Shown piece by piece: positions 44,989 through 52,389 of a stretch of DNA of 64,000 bases. The stretch lies in contig NZ_CABVPN010000012.1 of assembly GCF_902499115.1 (NCBI RefSeq), forward strand, positions 62,001-126,000. The letters run 5' to 3'. A model generated the notes under the pieces. It worked only from the letters and a program-made list of their open reading frames with translations. It had not been told where the DNA came from and did not search any database. Each line of letters starts with the position of its first letter. Positions within the stretch are counted from its first letter, which is position 1. The stretch comes from Burkholderia diffusa (GTDB lineage: Bacteria > Pseudomonadota > Gammaproteobacteria > Burkholderiales > Burkholderiaceae). Both the position numbers and the translations under genes were made by a program.

Positions 44989-45412
44989 TCAGCGGCCGAA
45001 CGTGCGGGTATGGTCGTCGTAGTCGAGCAATCCCGCGTAGCGGCCCCAGTCGATCACGCCCCGCAGCGCCTGGTCCGCGCTGCGCGGATCGAGATGATCC
45101 TCGAGTTCGAGCTCGAAACGCTCGCGCGGCGCGCGATGCCCTTCGCGTTCGCCCAGCACTTCGTCGATATGCTCGGCGAGCGGCACGACCGGACGACATG
45201 CTCGCGAAACAGACACCGCCGGGCATCGTCGTCGCTTTGCGCGAATACATGGCCCGCGGCACTCAGCCGGATGGACCGGTCGCGCCATTCGGCAAACGCG
45301 AGCAGATCGAGCGCGGCCGCCGTCGAATACAGCGCGTCGGTCCGGAGCGCGAGCGCCGATGCAATCGTGCCGAGCAGCGCCCGCCGCGCACTACCTCCGC
45401 ATGGTGCTCCAC
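44989..45412 (-). pseudogene. Frameshifted AAA-associated (AAA_assoc_C) domain protein
   Basis: Two minus-strand frames together spell the C-terminal domain found behind nitrate/sulfonate-type ABC ATPases. One frame gives L-Y-S-T-A-A-A-L-D-L-L-A-F-A-E-W and D-D-A-R-R-C-L-F-R-E-H-V. The other, from about 45195, gives V-P-L-A-E-H-I-D-E-V-L and V-I-D-W-G-R-Y-A-G-L-L-D-Y-D. A GTG at 45412 after GGGGAGAGG begins V-E-H-H-A-E-V-V-R-G-G in a third frame. Two single-base losses (near 45390 and 45195) would restore a free-standing protein of about 140 aa. Sequencing error is the alternative to real decay. Confidence 0.6.
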
Positions 45413-45470
45413 GACGCCTCTCCCCGCCGATGATGGTGGCTCGTGTTCCCGGGCGGGGCGGCCGGCAGGC

Positions 45471-45484
45471 TTGACCTGCGTCAA
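45471..45484 (+). promoter_or_regulatory. FNR/ANR-type box, orphan promoter
   Basis: TTGACctgcGTCAA with CACGAT (45506-45511) 21 nt later on the plus strand, CAGGAG at 45545-45550 and ATG at 45558. Only 54 bp remain before the opposing DHH gene ends. On the minus strand the frameshifted gene starts 65 bp away but lacks a good hexamer. Confidence 0.7.
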
Positions 45485-45611
45485 CCGCCCGGCAATGCGC
45501 GGCGCCACGATTGCAGCGAGTCCTGCCGCGCAACGGCCACCGTTCAGGAGCGTCCCGATGACATCCGTTCCGGCTACGCCGTACCGCACCGACGAGCGCG
45601 CCTGCGTCGGC

Positions 45612-46571
45612 TCACGCGGCGGGGTACGCGTTCGCGAGCGCCTCGACGAACGCGTCGAGGCGCTCCGGCGCGAGCCGGTTGATGCCGGCCGCCCCTTCCC
45701 GGCCACCGCCCTCCGGAAATGCGCGACAAAGACGATCGGCGCCATACGGCGCGGCGACGGGCGCGCGAACGCTGACGGTGTACCCACCCGAGACCGACAA
45801 CGTCAGCACCGCGTGAGCGCGTGCCGCGTCGCCACGCGCGAGCCGATTGGCGAAAACGCCGCGCACGCGACGCGCCCAGCGCGTGGCGGGGAGGATATAG
45901 ACGTCCGCCCCCGGCAGCGCGATGTTCGCGCGCTGTCGCTCCGCACGCGCGATATCGCGTCGCCGGTTGGCGTCGAGCCGCCGCGCGAGGGGCGACCTCG
46001 CGAACTCGAACGGGTTCGCATATTGCCGCACCGCCGCATACACGGCCAGCGGTGCCATGAAGAGATCGTCCGGGCGATCGCCGTAACCGTTGTAGTTCAC
46101 GGATTCGCCAAGCACCTGCAGACGGTAGGCATCGGCATCCGTCAGGCCGCAGGCGGCGGCGAGCTTGCCGGCCACGCCGACGAGATTGTCGCCATAGGCA
46201 CCGACCACCGCCCAGAGTCGCTGCCGGCCCGCCAGGTACCGATCGACGATGATGCTCGTACAGGTGTCCGGCGCCGTGTCGATATGCGCGCGAAGGTGCG
46301 GATGAGCGGGCACGGCGCCGGGAATGTGGTGATCGAAATAGTCGACGTCGACCCCGCGCGCCAGCAGCGCATCGAGTGCCGCGCGGTTCGCGTCGAGCGA
46401 AACGTCCAGGACGGTGACGATGTCGCCTCGGGCGGCCGGCACGCGCGCGAGCAGCGCGATGTCGCGCTTGGGCCCCGTCACGAGCACCGACTCGGCCGGC
46501 ATCTCGAGCCGGAGCTGCTGAAGCGAACAGATGCCGTCCGCATCACCGTTGAACACGTCAAAGCGCGTCAT
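45612..46571 (-). CDS. DHH-family phosphoesterase
   Basis: A 319-aa protein with F-N-G-D-A-D-G at the start, T-V-L-D-V-S, F-D-H-H-I-P (the DHH motif) and a DHHA1-like C-terminus with G-G-G-R-E-G-A-A-G. This group includes RecJ-like and oligoribonuclease/pAp or cyclic dinucleotide phosphatases; the substrate is undetermined. The ATG at 46571 was taken (M-T-R-F-D-V-F-N); a TTG three codons earlier is possible. It is divergent from the PRPP synthetase gene with only 44 bp between starts and no 14-bp FNR box. Confidence 0.88.
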   Translation of the reverse strand: MTRFDVFNGDADGICSLQQLRLEMPAESVLVTGPKRDIALLARVPAARGDIVTVLDVSLDANRAALDALLARGVDVDYFDHHIPGAVPAHPHLRAHIDTAPDTCTSIIVDRYLAGRQRLWAVVGAYGDNLVGVAGKLAAACGLTDADAYRLQVLGESVNYNGYGDRPDDLFMAPLAVYAAVRQYANPFEFARSPLARRLDANRRRDIARAERQRANIALPGADVYILPATRWARRVRGVFANRLARGDAARAHAVLTLSVSGGYTVSVRAPVAAPYGADRLCRAFPEGGGREGAAGINRLAPERLDAFVEALANAYPAA

Positions 46572-46615
46572 GATTCGCAACGCCCGATAACCGCATGAAT
46601 CGAGGTAGCCATGCC

Positions 46616-47602
46616 ATGGAACGACTCCCTTTCAGCCTGTTTGCCTTCGCCTCGTGTCGCGCCTTCGGTGAACGAATCGCGGCCCGTCTCGGCGTCACGC
46701 TCGCCGCGCACGAGGAACGTCCGTTCGAGGACGGCGAACACAAGACGCGTGCGCTTGTCAGCGTGCGCGGACACGACGTCTACGTCGTGCAGTCGCTGCA
46801 CGGCGAGCCAGGCAGTTCCGTCAACGACAAGCTGTGCCGGTTGCTGCTGTTCATCGGCGCGTTGAAGGACGCGTCGGCCGCACGCGTTTGCGCGGTGACG
46901 CCCTACCTGTGCTACTCGCGCAAGGACCGCCGGTCCCAGCCGCGCGACCCGGTATCCACGCGCTATGTCGCCACATTGCTCGAAGCTGTGGGCGTCGATC
47001 GCGTCGTCACGATCGACATCCACAACATCGCGGCGTTCCAGAACGCGTTTCGCTGCCCGACGGAGCATCTCGAGGCGAACGGCATGCTGGTCGAATGGTT
47101 CGCCGGGCAAGCCAGCGACCGGCCGGTCGTGGTCGTATCGCCCGACGCAGGGGGCGTGCGGCGAGCCGAGGATTTCCGTGCACGGCTGGAAGCGCGCACC
47201 GGGCGCCCCGTCGACGCGGCGTTCGCCGGCAAGCTGCGCAGCGGCGGCATCGTGACACCCAAGCCGATCGTGGGCGAGGTCGCCGGCCGTTGCGCCGTCA
47301 TCGTCGACGACCTGATCGGCACCGGGACGACATTGGCCCGCACGGCCGAGGATTGCCGCACGCTCGGCGCGCAATCCGTCTACGCGGTCGCGACGCATGG
47401 GATGTTCTTTGAAGACGCGGCCGACCTGCTCGGCGGCGACGCGCTCGCCGGCATCGCCGTGACCGACACGGTGCCGCCCTGGCGCGTGCCGGCCGGGCCG
47501 CTCAGGGACAAGCTCGCGATACTCGACAGCGCGCCGCTGTTTGCCGAGGCGATTGCGCGTATCCATCGCGGCGGCTCGCTCACGGACCTGTTGCGGCGCT
47601 GA
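46616..47602 (+). CDS. prs: Ribose-phosphate pyrophosphokinase (PRPP synthetase)
   Basis: A 328-aa type I PRPP synthetase homologue. It contains D-G-E-H, the R-K-D-R-R-S-Q-P-R segment, T-I-D-I-H-N (the flag/ATP region) and the PRPP-binding loop V-I-V-D-D-L-I-G-T-G-T-T. It is divergent enough from housekeeping Prs to be a second, accessory copy. It makes PRPP from ribose-5-phosphate and ATP, which the nicotinate phosphoribosyltransferase at 48653 would use. The start at 46616 is preceded by GAGG; an upstream ATG at 46595 has none. It overlaps the 3' end of the opposing gene by 23 bp. Confidence 0.92.
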   Translation: MERLPFSLFAFASCRAFGERIAARLGVTLAAHEERPFEDGEHKTRALVSVRGHDVYVVQSLHGEPGSSVNDKLCRLLLFIGALKDASAARVCAVTPYLCYSRKDRRSQPRDPVSTRYVATLLEAVGVDRVVTIDIHNIAAFQNAFRCPTEHLEANGMLVEWFAGQASDRPVVVVSPDAGGVRRAEDFRARLEARTGRPVDAAFAGKLRSGGIVTPKPIVGEVAGRCAVIVDDLIGTGTTLARTAEDCRTLGAQSVYAVATHGMFFEDAADLLGGDALAGIAVTDTVPPWRVPAGPLRDKLAILDSAPLFAEAIARIHRGGSLTDLLRR

Positions 47603-48656
47603 CATGGCTTGCCACCCACGCAAGCTCGCAGTCGTCGGCGTGCCGCCGGGCGAGCGCGACGTACGTGCTCGCGCGATCGCGCCAGACCGGCGTCGCCCTG
47701 AATGCGGGCTCGCGCAGGTGCCACGCGGCGAGCCGCGCGCGCGTCATGGCCCGGCAGCTCTGGTAGAAATTCACGCATCCGTCATCGACATCATCGCCGC
47801 TCGCGGAGCGATAGGCATTGACGAGCGCGTCCGCGAAACCCGGTGCGCCGAGACGCTCGCATTCGAGCGCTAGAAAGCCGACCTCGTCGGCCGCATCCTG
47901 GACTCTCAGTCGTCTGCAGAATTCGAGGCAATCGATGATCGCGACCGGATCGTCGATGCAGACGTGTTCGGGACGCAGATCGCCGTGCCCTTCGACGACA
48001 TGCCCCTGTCGCACACGCAGGTCGAAGCGCGCGGCTTCACAGACGAGCAACGATCGCTGCCGCGCGCAGAGCGTCCGCACGGTATCGGCGGACTGGCCCG
48101 CGAGTGGCTTGCACAACGCGCGTTCATTGGTGTCGATCGTGCAACGCAGCGCTTCGCGATAAGCCGAACCGTCGATTCGCGCGGGTGCCAGGGTATGGTA
48201 GAACGCGCTCAGGCGAGCCGCGATGCGACACGCATCACCTGCCGTAGCCATGCCACGCGACAACACGCGGTCGAGCATGCGTGCAGCCGGCAGGCGCCGC
48301 ATCCTGACCAGCCAGTCGACGATTTCCCCAGGTCCGTCCGCATGCAAGCAACCGCGGGCGTCAACGACGAGCGGCACCACGTCGAGATAGACGTCGGCCG
48401 CGAGCCGACGGTTCAAACGCACCTCCTCGCAACAGAAGCGATGCCGCGCGGCCAGCGTTCGAAAATCGAGTTGCGGCGCGCGCACGGGCTTCTTGAGCTT
48501 CCACGCGTACCGGTCCGTCAGGAATACCCATGACATGTGCGTCTCCACGGCCTCGACCGATCCCGTGCCGTCTGGCCAGGCTGCGGGCATGCGCAACGCG
48601 GCCACCTTGTCGCTCAGCGTGATCGCGCGGCCGGCCGGGAGATGGGCATCGATCAT
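47580..48656 (-). CDS. APH-like phosphotransferase-fold protein
   Basis: A 358-aa protein similar to the first half of the kinase at 41261 (M-S-W-V-F-L-T-D-R-Y-A-W-K-L-K-K matches its L-S-V-V-Y-L-A-G-R-Y-A-Y-K-R-I-K). The catalytic loop reads H-G-D-L-R-P-E-H, with His where the family has Asn, followed by I-I-D-C-L-E-F. No P-loop domain is attached. Activity is therefore uncertain. The start overlaps the stop of the nicotinate phosphoribosyltransferase gene (ATGA); the upstream open frame is that gene's shadow. Confidence 0.85.
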   Translation of the reverse strand: MIDAHLPAGRAITLSDKVAALRMPAAWPDGTGSVEAVETHMSWVFLTDRYAWKLKKPVRAPQLDFRTLAARHRFCCEEVRLNRRLAADVYLDVVPLVVDARGCLHADGPGEIVDWLVRMRRLPAARMLDRVLSRGMATAGDACRIAARLSAFYHTLAPARIDGSAYREALRCTIDTNERALCKPLAGQSADTVRTLCARQRSLLVCEAARFDLRVRQGHVVEGHGDLRPEHVCIDDPVAIIDCLEFCRRLRVQDAADEVGFLALECERLGAPGFADALVNAYRSASGDDVDDGCVNFYQSCRAMTRARLAAWHLREPAFRATPVWRDRASTYVALARRHADDCELAWVASHVSAATGP

Positions 48657-50032
48657 GCCGCTTGCTGCCCAGCGGGCGTGTCCAACCTGGCATTCTCCTG
48701 CGCGACGAGTGCCGACAGCGCCGGAGAAATCGCCGGCTGCAGCGGCATGACGGGCATCAGCGCATGCATCGGATCGGGTAGCGTGGACAGTTCGCGCATT
48801 GCGTGAATGCGGCTCTCGCCGAGCGTGGGGGCAGCGAGTCGCGCCCCTCCGATCATGACGGGCCGCAACAGCGGGGTTCCGTCGATGTGTTCGCCGTCGA
48901 GTCCGATGCTGTCGGCGGTGATTCGCCCGTCCGGGCCGTATTCCCGAAACACCTGCTTGCGGCCGGGCAGCGTGGCCTTGCCCTCCGAGCGTTTGCAGCG
49001 CGCCCGGCCCGCATACTCGACGAGCTTGTACGCGCAGTCGAGGCACGGTGCGTCCGCCGACGTACTCATCTGTGTGCCGATTCCGAAACCGTCGATCGGC
49101 GCATGCTGGTGAACAAGTTCCTGCAGCCGGTGTTCGTCGAGATTGCCGCTCGCGAAGATCGTCGCGTCCGTCAGGCCGCCGTCGTCGAGAATCGCGCGCA
49201 CGTTGCGCGCGTGCGCCGCCAGATCGCCGCTGTCGATCCGGACGCCCTTGATGCGCACGTTCTCGGGCGCAAGCCGCCGCGCCAGTTCGACTACCTTGTG
49301 CGCCGCGTGCTCCGTATCGTACGTATCGATCAGCAGCAACGCGTTATCCGGCTGCGACCGCGCGAAATGCTCGAACGCAAGCGCTTCGTCGTCATGCGCC
49401 TGGACGTATGAATGCGCCATCGTGCCATAGACGGGAATGTCGTAACGCAAGCCGGCGAGCAGGGTCGCCGTGCCGGAAAATCCTGCAAGGTAACTGGCCC
49501 GCGCGGACAGCATCGCCGCCTCCGCGCCATGCGCGCGCCGCAGGCCGAAGTCGACCAGCAACCTGCCATGCGCGACGAGCGTGGCGCGTGCGGCCTTGCT
49601 GGCAACCAGCGTCGCGTAATGGAGCAGGTTCATCACGCGGCTCTCGACGAACTGCGCCTCGCGAAGCGGCGCCGTGATCCGCAGGATCGGTTCGTCGGCG
49701 AAAAACACCGTGCCTTCCGGCATCGCGTCGACGGTGCCCGTAAAGCGGAAGCTGGCGAGCGAAGCGAGGAACTCCGCTCGCAAGCGCCCGGTCGCGGCCA
49801 GTCGCTCGAGGGTGGCGGCCGTAAAGCACAGGCCCTCCAGATAGTCGAGCACGTGCTCCAGTCCCGCCGCCATCAGGAATGCCCGATGCTCGGGCAGCGC
49901 CCGCACGAAGAACTCGAAGCTGGCCGTGTCGTTCATTCCGGCATCGAACGCGGCCTGCATCATCGTCAGTTCATACCAATCCGCCAGCAGCACGTCGTCG
50001 ACGTCAGCGTCCGGCCAGAATCCGTTCATCAT
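48653..50032 (-). CDS. Nicotinate phosphoribosyltransferase
   Basis: A 459-aa enzyme of the NAPRTase family: L-L-A-D-W-Y-E-L-T-M-M-Q-A near the start, F-E-F-F-V-R and P-E-G-T-V-F-F-A-D-E-P segments, and the phosphoribosyl site region with G-V-R-I-D-S-G-D-L and F-A-S-G-N-L-D-E, then F-G-I-G-T. It converts nicotinate and PRPP to nicotinate mononucleotide, the entry to NAD salvage. GAGGGCAC precedes the double ATG. It lies between the secreted-protein gene and the APH-like gene in one apparent operon driven from 50621. Confidence 0.94.
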   Translation of the reverse strand: MMNGFWPDADVDDVLLADWYELTMMQAAFDAGMNDTASFEFFVRALPEHRAFLMAAGLEHVLDYLEGLCFTAATLERLAATGRLRAEFLASLASFRFTGTVDAMPEGTVFFADEPILRITAPLREAQFVESRVMNLLHYATLVASKAARATLVAHGRLLVDFGLRRAHGAEAAMLSARASYLAGFSGTATLLAGLRYDIPVYGTMAHSYVQAHDDEALAFEHFARSQPDNALLLIDTYDTEHAAHKVVELARRLAPENVRIKGVRIDSGDLAAHARNVRAILDDGGLTDATIFASGNLDEHRLQELVHQHAPIDGFGIGTQMSTSADAPCLDCAYKLVEYAGRARCKRSEGKATLPGRKQVFREYGPDGRITADSIGLDGEHIDGTPLLRPVMIGGARLAAPTLGESRIHAMRELSTLPDPMHALMPVMPLQPAISPALSALVAQENARLDTPAGQQAA

Positions 50033-50108
50033 GTGCCCTCCCGCGTCGCTCGCGCGCAATCGTGCAGCCGGTATCCGGCCGCTTCGTTGCGGACAAGCGT
50101 CGCTTCCG

Positions 50109-50564
50109 TCATTGCGGCGCGGGGCCCGGGGTCGACGGAACCGCGGTCCACACGCCATTGCACGACGCGACATACGGATAGTATCCGCGCGGGTCGTTGC
50201 AGTAGTACCACGCGCGTGCCGGCGGCAGCCGGGCCGGGGTCGGTGGCGGCCGCTGAACGACGATCGCCGGCGGAATGTAGGTCGGATACGGATACATCGG
50301 TTCAGGATAGATGTACCAGTAGCCGTCGACGATCCACCACCACGCGTAACGCCCGCCGTGCCAGTCCTGCACCCATCGACCGCCCTGCCATCGCGCACGC
50401 TCCCTCGGCGCGAAGTGGCGAAAGTCCCGCCCGTGGAAATCCCTGCGGTGAAATTCCTGGCGGGGGACATGACGCCCATGCTGGGCATGTGCCGGCTGCG
50501 TCGGAAGGCAGCACGCCGACGCGCACAGCACGAGCACGCGGCATGCGCGTCTGAGCCTGTTCAT
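50109..50564 (-). CDS. Secreted His/Arg- and Tyr/Pro-rich protein
   Basis: A 151-aa exported protein: signal peptide to about residue 24 (A-H-A), then a His/Arg/Phe-rich segment (H-R-R-D-F-H-G-R-D-F-R-H-F), a W/Y-rich stretch (Y-A-W-W-W-I-V-D-G-Y-W-Y-I-Y-P-E) and a C-terminal W-Y-Y-C-N-D-P-R-G-Y-Y-P-Y-V-A-S-C-(5)-V-P motif. The last motif recurs in many small beta-proteobacterial envelope proteins of unknown role. The two Cys could bridge. ATG at 50564 was preferred to a GTG three codons earlier. The FNR promoter is 63 bp upstream, and the gene heads the operon to 47580. Confidence 0.8.
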   Translation of the reverse strand: MNRLRRACRVLVLCASACCLPTQPAHAQHGRHVPRQEFHRRDFHGRDFRHFAPRERARWQGGRWVQDWHGGRYAWWWIVDGYWYIYPEPMYPYPTYIPPAIVVQRPPPTPARLPPARAWYYCNDPRGYYPYVASCNGVWTAVPSTPGPAPQ

Positions 50565-50620
50565 GGTCGTCACTCTTCGCGGAGATGCGATCCATCGTAT
50601 TGAGGCCGTGCCGCGCGGCT

Positions 50621-50634
50621 TTGATCGGGATCAA
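50621..50634 (-). promoter_or_regulatory. FNR/ANR-type box, consensus match
   Basis: TTGATcgggATCAA. TACGAT (50594-50599, minus strand) begins 21 nt away. Confidence 0.87.
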
Positions 50635-50766
50635 CGCATGCCCGCGGCCCGGCGGAATGCCGGCGACGCGGCATTCGCAGGTCTCAGGTCATGCCGCGCG
50701 CAGGGTTCGTATCGCCGTGCTCGCCGGTTCGAATACAGCGCAGATGACGGTGAGCACCACCGTCCG

Positions 50767-51006
50767 TCAGTACGTGAAGGTGTCCGATTTCTTCATTTCG
50801 ATCCATGTCATTCCGCTGCGCAATCCCTCCAGCGCTGCCTCGCGCTCGGTCGCGAATACCCGGTGATGCGGAAAGACATGCTCGCACTTGCAGTCGGGCG
50901 AGCGGACCATCACGTGGACACGGCAGCTATAGCCGCCGGTCGCGACGCCAACCGTTTCGATCGCCACGGTCCAGTCCGCCGCGTTCAATTCACCGGAAAT
51001 CGTCAT
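50767..51006 (-). CDS. 79-aa conserved protein (copy 2)
   Basis: A paralogue of the protein at 34262-34501, the same length, sharing the S-G-E-L start, A-D-W-T-V-A-I-E-T-V, A-T-E-R-E-A-A and the near-identical C-terminus (G-M-T-W-I-E-M-K-K-S-D-T-F-T). It carries an additional C-K-C-E-H segment. AAGGGGG precedes the ATG, which lies inside the 3' end of the membrane-protein gene upstream. Unknown function. It is the last gene of a BON/CBS/membrane/79-aa operon. Confidence 0.75.
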   Translation of the reverse strand: MTISGELNAADWTVAIETVGVATGGYSCRVHVMVRSPDCKCEHVFPHHRVFATEREAALEGLRSGMTWIEMKKSDTFTY

Positions 51007-51499
51007 GATTGCCCCCTTGCTTGCCGCGCGAGCGCATGCCGCTTCGATCATCGGTCGCGCCACGCCGCGAGGCGCGATGACGATATCCGGCCCGCCGCCG
51101 GAAGATCCATATCGGGCCGGCAACGAGGCCCAGGATCGCGGCCCACAGCAGAAGCACATAGCCGAACAATTGCCAGAATTCACCGACCCGCTGCTGCAGA
51201 ATCCAGGTGCGGTACGACGCGACGTCGCTCGCGGCATCCGGATACGATGCGCGATAAACGAACAGCGGCAGGCAGACGTCGTATTCGGGAATCGGTGTCA
51301 TCAGCAGCGATCCAGCCGGCCGCGCACTCACGCGCCCACACTCCGGCGCGGTCATGCCGGTCAAGACACCGGTGCTCACCGGATGGTCGTGGATCGCCCC
51401 GAGCCACGTCGTCGCGCTCGACAGCAGCAGGCAGAGACCGATTGCGCCGAGCCACCGGCGCATCGGGGTGCACGGGCCGGTATGCCGGCCGCGTGTCAT
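50990..51499 (-). CDS. Membrane protein of unknown function
   Basis: A 169-aa protein with two hydrophobic segments (about residues 15-35 and 108-128), an extracytoplasmic part of about 70 residues containing two Cys (P-E-C-G and D-V-C-L-P), and a basic cytoplasmic tail. No family recognised. Neither ATG 51499 nor ATG 51463 has a good ribosome site, so the start is uncertain. The 3' end overlaps the start of the 79-aa gene. Confidence 0.6.
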   Translation of the reverse strand: MTRGRHTGPCTPMRRWLGAIGLCLLLSSATTWLGAIHDHPVSTGVLTGMTAPECGRVSARPAGSLLMTPIPEYDVCLPLFVYRASYPDAASDVASYRTWILQQRVGEFWQLFGYVLLLWAAILGLVAGPIWIFRRRAGYRHRASRRGATDDRSGMRSRGKQGGNHDDFR

Positions 51500-51589
51500 G
51501 GGATCGCGCGCGTCCGAGGGGCGCGTCGCACCTGCATCGAGACCGCCGCTGCGTCATGCACAGCGCGACGGAAGCTGGAACCGACCGGA

Positions 51590-52039
51590 TCAGCCACGCT
51601 GTTTCTCCTCGAAATACGGCTGGCGGGCCGCCACGAGCCGCAACTCGTCGAGCAGCGCCGCGGCCGCGCGCAGCAGATCGTCGAGCGAGACAATGCCGAT
51701 GAGCTCGCCGTCGTCGCCGACGACCGGCAATCGACGGACGCCGTGCTGGCGCATCCGCTTCGCGAGCAGCCAGATGTCGTCGTCGACGTTCGCGGTCGCG
51801 ACGGGCGCCGACATGATGTCACCGACGAACAGCGAACCGGCCTCCGCATCGGGGCTGACCACCGTCAGCACGATGTCGCGATCGGTCACCATGCCGACCG
51901 GCACGCATCGCCCCTCCTCTTCGCGCACGACGATCAGATCGCCGGCGTGCGCGTCGCGCATCATTTCCGCCGCCTCGACGACGGTTGCGCGTGCCGAACA
52001 CATGGCGACATCGCGGGTACAGAGCATCGCGGCATTCAT
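51590..52039 (-). CDS. CBS-domain pair protein
   Basis: A 149-aa protein of two CBS motifs, the same length as the one at 43005, with H-A-G-D-L-I-V-V, V-T-D-R-D-I-V and G-V-R-R-L-P-V-V-G-D-D-G-E-L-I-G-I-V-S-L-D-D. GGGAGA precedes the ATG. It lies 61 bp after the single-BON gene and shares its FNR promoter. Presumably a nucleotide-sensing protein; the partner is unknown. Confidence 0.92.
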   Translation of the reverse strand: MNAAMLCTRDVAMCSARATVVEAAEMMRDAHAGDLIVVREEEGRCVPVGMVTDRDIVLTVVSPDAEAGSLFVGDIMSAPVATANVDDDIWLLAKRMRQHGVRRLPVVGDDGELIGIVSLDDLLRAAAALLDELRLVAARQPYFEEKQRG

Positions 52040-52100
52040 GTTCGTTCTCCCGGCCGGGGCAAGGCGGACCATCGATCGATGTCCGCCGCCGCCCGAGCCT

Positions 52101-52313
52101 TCATGCAACGGTAAGTTGATCGACCACGTCGCGCACGCCCGGCGCCGACCACGCGGCATCGAAGGCAAGCCGCCGTTCGCTCAGCGAGCCCATCTGACCA
52201 GTCGACGTCAGGATGCGTTCGTGCACTTCGACGCCGATGCGCACCGCATCGATCGACGGATCCCACTCGAGTTCCTGTTCGACGTCCTTCTTCAGCTCGC
52301 TGTCGCTTTTCAT
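52101..52313 (-). CDS. Single BON-domain protein, apparent hybrid of BON1 and BON3
   Basis: A 70-aa BON protein. Its first half (M-K-S-D-S-E-L-K-K-D-V-E-Q-E-L-E-W-D-P-S-I-D) matches BON domain 1 of the triple-BON proteins, while its second half (L-S-E-R-R-L-A-F-D-A-A-W-S-A-P-G-V-R-D-V-V-D-Q-L) matches the end of BON domain 3 (compare A-W-S-A-R-G-V-R-A-V-V-D-D-L at the end of the protein at 34550). Deletion of the middle of a triple-BON gene explains this. The start M-K-S-D has AGGAG at 9-nt spacing; an ATG two codons earlier is too close to it. Confidence 0.85.
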   Translation of the reverse strand: MKSDSELKKDVEQELEWDPSIDAVRIGVEVHERILTSTGQMGSLSERRLAFDAAWSAPGVRDVVDQLTVA

Positions 52314-52375
52314 GGCCATCGACTCCTGTCCGCAATCGATGAAGACAACGGTAATTCCCGCTGCGCCGCGCGGAA

Positions 52376-52389
52376 TTGATACAGGTCAG
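52376..52389 (-). promoter_or_regulatory. FNR/ANR-type box overlapping an upstream stop codon
   Basis: TTGATacagGTCAg. TTACCG (52349-52354, minus strand) begins 21 nt away, serving the BON/CBS operon. The stop of the gene at 52386 lies in the box. Confidence 0.75.

Noticed and set aside
44989..45288. A 99-codon frame as an intact gene on its own
   Set aside because: Its first 30 residues are Arg/Cys-rich noise; the recognisable part is only the second half of the AAA-associated domain, so it was merged into the frameshifted gene.
46549..46561. TTGAACACGTCAA near the DHH start as an FNR box
   Set aside because: Only 13 bp, so the half-sites are one base too close, and it lies in coding sequence.
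44880..46598. 572-codon plus-strand open frame across the DHH gene region
   Set aside because: Lies antisense to a clear DHH phosphoesterase; composition is that of a high-GC shadow. Only its short part behind the orphan promoter was kept as a finding.
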